A stretch of DNA of 9,933 nt, from assembly GCA_036397475.1 (NCBI GenBank), contig DASWIV010000329.1:1-9933 (forward strand). The letters run 5' to 3'. The notes beneath the pieces are model-generated. The model was not told the origin of the DNA and searched no databases. It was given only the letters and a program-made list of their open reading frames with translations. Position numbers and translations under genes: made by a program. The first letter of the stretch is position 1; every line of letters starts with the position of its first letter. Of this stretch, positions 6,423-9,933 are shown one piece after another. Origin of the DNA: DASWIV01 sp036397475. GTDB lineage: Bacteria; JAJVIF01; JAPKYR01.

Positions 6423-6863
6423 ATGACAGAATTCACACCACGCGATCCGAATTTCAGGGAGCGCCTGCTTGAGCAGCACAAAATTCAGTACGGCATGCAT
6501 TACATTAAGGCCGAGATGACGTCGATCGAGCCCGGCTACGTTGAGTTCACGATGCCTTACGATAAGAACCTCACACAGCAGAACGGGTACATTCACGCGG
6601 GATATTTGACGACACTCGCCGACGGCGCGGGTGGAGTCGCGGCGGCTACACTTGTCGATGCTGAGACGAATATCCTGGCAATCGAATTCAAGGTGAATTT
6701 CATGAATCCGGGAATGGGGGATAAGTTTATCGCGCGGGGGCAGGTGGTGAAGTCGGGGAGGACGATCACGGTGAGCAGGGTGGATGTTTTTGCCGTCACG
6801 GGTGGAGAGGAGAAATTGATAGCGATAATGCAGCAGACGCTGATAAATTTGAAGAAGGAATAG
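6423..6863 (+). CDS. PaaI-family hotdog-fold thioesterase
   Basis: 146 residues, the normal size for a single hotdog domain. The family motif is visible at ~52-70: QQNGYIHAGYLTTLADGAGG, i.e. an N-G-x-x-H-x-G...AD pattern, with His58 and Asp67 in the places of the conserved PaaI motif; the more common HGG reads HAG here. The core strands LAIEFKVNFMNPG (~85-97) and FIARGQVVKSGRTITVSRVDVF (~102-123) follow. Such proteins hydrolyse acyl-CoA thioesters in the cytoplasm, often as housekeeping for stalled or aromatic acyl-CoAs; the substrate cannot be told. GAGGA seven bases upstream supports the ATG. It stands alone on the plus strand, divergent from pspC, and its 3' side is decayed DNA. Confidence 0.88.
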   Translation: MTEFTPRDPNFRERLLEQHKIQYGMHYIKAEMTSIEPGYVEFTMPYDKNLTQQNGYIHAGYLTTLADGAGGVAAATLVDAETNILAIEFKVNFMNPGMGDKFIARGQVVKSGRTITVSRVDVFAVTGGEEKLIAIMQQTLINLKKE

Positions 6864-6886
6864 GGCAGTGGCCCTGAAGTTCAGGG
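6862..6886. repeat. Two overlapping short palindromes after the thioesterase stop
   Basis: AGGGC/GCCCT (6862-6866 and 6871-6875, loop AGTG) overlaps CCCTGAA/TTCAGGG (6872-6878 and 6880-6886, one-base centre). They share CCCT, so they are mutually exclusive hairpins. They may end thioesterase transcription, but there is no T-tract. Confidence 0.4.
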
Positions 6887-7050
6887 GATTCGTCCGTCAT
6901 GGGGTATTTTATTTGACGTTTGACGTACTCGCTGAAGACGTGGCGGGTTATTTTCCATAGCCACGGCTCTATGTTCTCATCGACAAGGTGAATTCTACGG
7001 CAGGCACGTACGGCGGTTTCCTGGTGGAGGTCGGGGATATCGTCAGTCGG
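6880..7050 (-). pseudogene. Remnant of an RNA polymerase sigma-70/ECF-type sigma factor (region 2)
   Basis: About 57 residues resemble sigma region 2: DDIPDLHQETAVRACRRI aligns with the D-x-x-D-L-x-Q-E-T-x-x-R-A motif, and PWLWKITRHVFSEYVKRQ with the A-W-L-x-x-I-A-R-N-x-x-x-D-x-x-R-R segment. Nothing precedes it but a GGGGCGA-type repeat at 7070-7125, and the frame then runs into antisense of the thioesterase gene. There is no region 1 or earlier helix and no region 4 DNA-binding part, so it cannot be a working sigma factor. It is most likely a truncated relic. The call rests on pattern recognition of a short stretch. Confidence 0.6.
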
Positions 7051-7069
7051 GCAGCCTTTTGATTTTACT

Positions 7070-7125
7070 GGGCGAAGCAAGGGTCGCCCCTACAATAGAT
7101 TTGTGCGTTATTCCTGTAGGGGCGA
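7070..7125. repeat. Palindromic GTAGGGGCGA-type repeat
   Basis: TCGCCCCTACA at 7084-7094 and TGTAGGGGCGA at 7115-7125 form a perfect 11-bp inverted repeat with a 20-base spacer. A second local stem, GGGCGA at 7070-7075 with TCGCCC at 7084-7089, can compete with it. Sequences of this GGGGCGA...CGCCCC kind are familiar dispersed intergenic repeats in several bacterial groups. It lies just upstream of the truncated sigma remnant and next to the IS relic. Confidence 0.7.
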
Positions 7126-7136
7126 TGCTCTATGCT

Positions 7137-7148
7137 GTCCGGTTAAAA
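7137..7148. repeat. Left terminal inverted repeat of the IS relic
   Basis: GTCCGGTTAAAA, perfect inverted match to 7679-7690. Confidence 0.75.
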
Positions 7149-7620
7149 TAACTGGAGCTGAAGGTCTGGTGCACGTATGTTAAGGCGTTGTCTTTGCGGA
7201 TCGAAGGAAAGAAGGTCAAGCAGAGACATACGCTCCATGATGGTTTCTTTAAGGACTCTTGCTGCCATCGCGCTTTGTAGATAGCGGCGATTGTTGAGGC
7301 GGCGAGCCTGAAGTTATTGGTCAGGAAGTGCAGTTCCTTGTCGGTTTCCTTTTTGATTCGCGTCGGCAAGCGTGCTACGGGCCACGCTTTTCAGTCCGAG
7401 ATGATAAAGCTCGGTATTTTGCGACCTGAGTCCCTCTGTGATGTCGCGAAGACTGTCGTGGCCCCTGATCTGCGCGTAGATAAGGACAGTGAACTGACTG
7501 AATGAGTCGAACTTCTTTACGTAGCGGTCGCCTGAGTACTTGCTGACCTGCTTTTCGAAAAAATGTCGGGGTACGAGTTGTAGTATTTGACTGAGGACTG
7601 TGTAACATGGCTCATGACTG
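7143..7620 (-). pseudogene. IS4-type transposase (DUF4372-like N-terminus), frameshifted and with the catalytic core deleted
   Basis: Three pieces in different frames are recognisable. First, ~7611-7345: VLSQILQLVPRHFFEK, YVKKFDSFSQFTVLIYAQIR, GHDSLRDITEGLRSQ and LYHLGLKSVARSTLADANQK, the N-terminal domain of this IS4 group. Second, ~7346-7259: TDKELHFLTNNFRLAASTIA then AIYKARWQQE, the strand before and around the last catalytic Glu. Third, ~7254-7143: RVLKETIMERMSLLDLLSFD to a TAA, like the family C-terminus. The segment with the two catalytic aspartates is missing, as is the part after YKARWQ. An extra frame break near the N-terminus (ATGAGCCAT... no longer in frame with VLSQIL) shows further decay. 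Confidence 0.75.
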
Positions 7621-7678
7621 CTGGTTTTTTACCTCAAACTAATCCTAACAGGCATGCTTAGGGCTATTCAAGTCATCT

Positions 7679-7690
7679 TTTTAACCGGAC
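7679..7690. repeat. Right terminal inverted repeat of the IS relic
   Basis: TTTTAACCGGAC, perfect inverted match to 7137-7148. Confidence 0.75.
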
Positions 7691-7704
7691 TGGAGTGCCC
7701 CTGC

Positions 7705-7800
7705 ACACACAACCTGCGCTAACGCTCCGGTTGTGTATGCTACAAAATTCCAACACACAACCTGCGCTAACGCTCCGGTTGTGTATGCTACAAAATTCCA
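7705..7800. repeat. Perfect 48-bp tandem duplication carrying a hairpin in each unit
   Basis: 7705-7752 and 7753-7800 are identical. Each unit has an 8-bp stem, ACACAACC with GGTTGTGT (7707-7714/7729-7736 and 7755-7762/7777-7784), whose loop can pair further as GCG-CTAA-CGC. The array ends two bases before the stop codon of the PAS gene. It may slow or end transcription from that gene, but no T-tract follows; it may equally be a REP-like repeat. Confidence 0.9.
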
Positions 7801-7802
7801 GC

Positions 7803-9794
7803 TTACTGAATCACCTGGGACTCTTCCGCTGCACGTGAGAACATCACTACAATCGCGGGTTCGCCGCCGAAGTCTATATTCAGGCCAATGGAATTTACCG
7901 GAAATGTACTGCCATCGGCGCGACGCATGACGACCTGCGCGGACTGGGGTTCGTCGGGATTTTTTTCCAGGTCAACAATTTTTTCCAGGATTACGTCCTT
8001 ATGCTCATCGTCGACAAACTCGATAGCATTGATTCCCACAATATCCGAAAGTGATTCATATCCTGCAATTTCCAGAGCCTGCCTGTTCGCATAAATTAAT
8101 TTCTGGTCCTTGAAAAGGAACATCCCGACCGGAAGTTTGTCCGCGAGTGTCTGGAAGCTCGAATCGGCTTTACTCATTGCCTCTTCAGCCCTGACGATTT
8201 CGCTAATGTCTTCGTACATCGCGACAAATTTATCGATCTGCCCCTTCGTATCCCTGATTGGGAATGTGGTCGATTGATACCAGCATGAATGATCGGGATA
8301 TTTCGGGTTGATTTCGTGGGCGTTGAAGAAATGCCTTGGAATTTTTACTACTTCACCCTTTTGGATTTTCTCGAAATAAGGGCCTAAATCGCTTTTCCGG
8401 GAATATTCGGTATTAAAAATATTCCAGTCGGGTGGCGGAACCGATTTGAACATATCAAAAAAAGCCCGGTTGTTACTGACAGGATATCCATCCTTGCTGT
8501 AAGTCATGATTCCGTAGGGATTCAGGTCGACTATCTGCTCGAGGAAGTTTCTCTCTGCGGTTAATTTTTTCTCAGCTTCACGACGTTCGGTTATATCACG
8601 AGTAATACCCATCGTACCGACAGGATTCCCGTTGTCGTCATAGACAAACGACGCCCGCACTTCGGTCCAGACGGTAGATCCATCTTTACAGTATTCTTCC
8701 TGTTCGAAGGTAACCTGGTACGGATTTCCATCCTTATCGTATCCATTGTTAGCCATAGCTTCCGCCATCAGGCAATTAGCCTGGTCGAGCGACCATGGTG
8801 TCAGGCTGTTCTCGACCGGCAGTTCAAAAATTTCGTCCGTTGAAAATCCCCGAATATTGGTAATCGACGGGCTGATATATTTGTGCTTCCAGTCAAGGTC
8901 CATGATCCAGACGGCGTCGCGCATGTTTTCGGTCAGATACCTGAACTGTCTCTCGCTTGCTCGCAACGCTTCCTCAGCTTTTTTGCGTTCCGTGATGTCA
9001 TGGATAACGACAAGCCGCGCGGGAGACCCCTCGTATTCAACATCGATTGCGTTCCCGATTATATCGAGGACATCGCCATCCATCGTGACTATTTTCATCT
9101 CGACATTTTTCCTCGTCCCTTTTTCGACCGCGACTGTTTTCATTAACTTTTCCATGCGATCGCGGTCGGTATGATGGATGAAATCAAGCAGGTTCTTTCC
9201 AATGACATCTGCTTCGGATTTAAATCCCATTACCGAATAGGAATTGTGGTTTACGTATACTATTTTCCCATTTATATGAGCAAAAACTATCTGAGGAAGA
9301 TGCTCCACCAGGTTGCGGTAATTTTCCTCGCTCTTGATAAGAGCTTCCTCGGCGCGCTTTGCATGTGTAACATCGCTAACTATAAAGAGTAACTTATCTA
9401 CCCTCCCGTCCCTTTCCATCGGAATAACCCGGGTCTCCCACCATCGCTTACCGTTCGGATTGATTACTGAGATTTCATATGATGTATTTTTTTTCTTCCT
9501 CAACGCGCGATCGATGATTTTTCTTATGCGGACATGCTCCTCGCGCGGAATATAATCGAGCATATGTGTCCCGACCGCTTCCTCCTTCGATAATCCTTTC
9601 ATTATCCTGTTCGTGTAGAGGATAGTCCCCGACGTGGTGACTTCCATGATCATGTCGGGGCTGTTTTCGACAAGCGAGCGATACATGCTTTCAGATTCCT
9701 GGAGCTCCCTCTCCGCTGAGCGGGTATCGGTTACATCATGGATTGTTATGCAGATTGCGTCTTTCCCGCCAATGCTGATGCTGTTGATGAACAT
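7803..9794 (-). CDS. Multi-PAS sensor protein without visible output domain (downstream part of an interrupted gene)
   Basis: 663 residues from the ATG at 9794. The first ~30 residues (ICITIHDVTDTRSAERELQE) are the end of a PAS/PAC unit. Five more PAS units follow at ~36-146, 157-276, 281-405, 414-535 and 545-655. They begin with patterns like YRSLVENSPDMIMEV and FRYLTENMRDAVWIMDL, and several end in D-I/V-T-E/H-R/A followed by short charged coiled linkers such as ERKKAEEALRASERQFRYL. No HisKA, HATPase, GGDEF, EAL or membrane segment is present, so the output is missing or in a partner; PAS proteins of this type are usually histidine kinases. The true gene starts beyond the window, and an in-frame TAG at 9858-9860 breaks it. 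The ATG at 9794 lies inside a PAS fold but has AGGGA seven bases upstream, so re-initiation is conceivable. The stop abuts a tandem repeat. Confidence 0.8.
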   Translation of the reverse strand: MFINSISIGGKDAICITIHDVTDTRSAERELQESESMYRSLVENSPDMIMEVTTSGTILYTNRIMKGLSKEEAVGTHMLDYIPREEHVRIRKIIDRALRKKKNTSYEISVINPNGKRWWETRVIPMERDGRVDKLLFIVSDVTHAKRAEEALIKSEENYRNLVEHLPQIVFAHINGKIVYVNHNSYSVMGFKSEADVIGKNLLDFIHHTDRDRMEKLMKTVAVEKGTRKNVEMKIVTMDGDVLDIIGNAIDVEYEGSPARLVVIHDITERKKAEEALRASERQFRYLTENMRDAVWIMDLDWKHKYISPSITNIRGFSTDEIFELPVENSLTPWSLDQANCLMAEAMANNGYDKDGNPYQVTFEQEEYCKDGSTVWTEVRASFVYDDNGNPVGTMGITRDITERREAEKKLTAERNFLEQIVDLNPYGIMTYSKDGYPVSNNRAFFDMFKSVPPPDWNIFNTEYSRKSDLGPYFEKIQKGEVVKIPRHFFNAHEINPKYPDHSCWYQSTTFPIRDTKGQIDKFVAMYEDISEIVRAEEAMSKADSSFQTLADKLPVGMFLFKDQKLIYANRQALEIAGYESLSDIVGINAIEFVDDEHKDVILEKIVDLEKNPDEPQSAQVVMRRADGSTFPVNSIGLNIDFGGEPAIVVMFSRAAEESQVIQ

Positions 9795-9857
9795 CTCGCA
9801 TTCCCTGAAATTCCCCGACCGGGTTTTGAACTCGGCCTGGTAGTTATACCAATCCCG

Positions 9858-9860
9858 CTA
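9858..9860 (-). other. In-frame TAG interrupting the PAS gene
   Basis: On the minus strand the frame of the PAS gene continues upstream of 9794 through PAS-like sequence (RDWYNYQAEFKTRSGNFREC) to this TAG, and beyond it (TRRTYLDSIFN) to the window edge. A single nonsense change or a sequence error explains it best. Confidence 0.8.
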
Positions 9861-9932
9861 ATTAAAAATTGAATCAAGGTAGGTTCTCCTGGTGATGGAC
9901 ATAACAAGCTGAGGATTTTGGTGGAGGTAACA
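9861..9932 (-). pseudogene. Upstream fragment of the interrupted PAS gene (continues past the window)
   Basis: 24 codons in the same frame as the downstream PAS gene, with PAS-like content (NPQLVMSITRRTYLDSIFN), ending at the TAG at 9858-9860. No start codon with a ribosome site is visible; the rest lies to the right of the window. Confidence 0.65.
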
Positions 9933-9933
9933 G

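Larger units (their letters stand above)
7137..7690 (-). mobile_element. Internally deleted IS4-type element with both terminal inverted repeats
   Basis: The ends carry matching 12-bp inverted repeats, GTCCGGTTAAAA (7137-7148) and its complement TTTTAACCGGAC (7679-7690); C(T/A) just outside may belong to them. Between them is a decayed IS4-type transposase gene in minus orientation, whose stop (7143-7145) lies inside the left terminal repeat. At ~554 bp the element is far shorter than a full IS4-type element (usually 1.2-1.5 kb). It cannot encode a working transposase but could in principle be moved in trans. No clear direct target repeat was found at the borders. Confidence 0.72.

Noticed and set aside
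6333..6596. N-terminal extension of the pspC frame
   Set aside because: It runs antisense through the divergent thioesterase gene and has no PspC features; a strong GGAGGT supports the start at 6332.
7317..7505. Plus-strand open frame inside the IS relic
   Set aside because: It is a shadow of the decayed transposase, which is recognisable on the minus strand.
7705..7800. Start of a CRISPR array
   Set aside because: The two units are wholly identical with no variable spacers, and no cas genes are nearby; this is a tandem duplication.
9858..9860. Genome-wide TAG recoding (for example pyrrolysine)
   Set aside because: Several intact genes in the window end in TAG at places fitting their families, so TAG acts as a normal stop.

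Overview
The window looks like part of a chromosome from an uncultured Gram-negative bacterium of roughly 50% GC. Three things suggest this: a three-gene Bat (aerotolerance-type) cluster, a predicted outer-membrane beta-barrel protein, and a hydrogenase-maturation gene. Bat clusters are typical of Bacteroidetes and related phyla, so an FCB-group relative is my best guess, held with low confidence. Stops include TAG and TAA, and TTG seems to be used as a start at least once.

Layout. At the left edge, the 3' end of hypD (+) meets, tail to tail, an AlbA/Schlafen-type ATP-binding protein gene (-), which is visibly AT-richer than its neighbours. To its right lie batC (TPR), batB and batA (vWA), all on the minus strand and overlapping or abutting, so transcription runs batA-batB-batC and perhaps on into the AlbA gene. 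Next come a porin-like outer-membrane protein gene and pspC, again on the minus strand and joined by a 4-base TTGA stop/start overlap. A PaaI-type thioesterase gene (+) is divergent from pspC. From about 6.86 to 7.80 kb there is no intact gene. This stretch holds a sigma-factor remnant, an inverted repeat of the GTAGGGGCGA type, a gutted IS4-type element that keeps both ends, and a perfect 48-bp tandem duplication. The right 2.1 kb is a multi-PAS protein gene (-) whose reading frame is broken by an in-frame TAG near the window edge.

The main discovery is an 85-bp inverted, nearly identical repeat shared by two unrelated genes. A 28-codon segment of the batC TPR region is present, in antisense and exactly in frame, inside the AlbA-type gene. 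Removing it restores the spacing I expect for that protein family. It therefore looks like a recent templated in-frame insertion that gave one protein 28 residues read from the antisense strand of another gene.

Other points of interest: the AlbA-type gene occupies the place after batC where batD often lies; batC encodes a region of about 145 residues with no Lys or Arg; the IS relic resembles a non-autonomous MITE-like derivative; and the PAS gene is probably decaying, with its stop codon abutting the tandem repeat.
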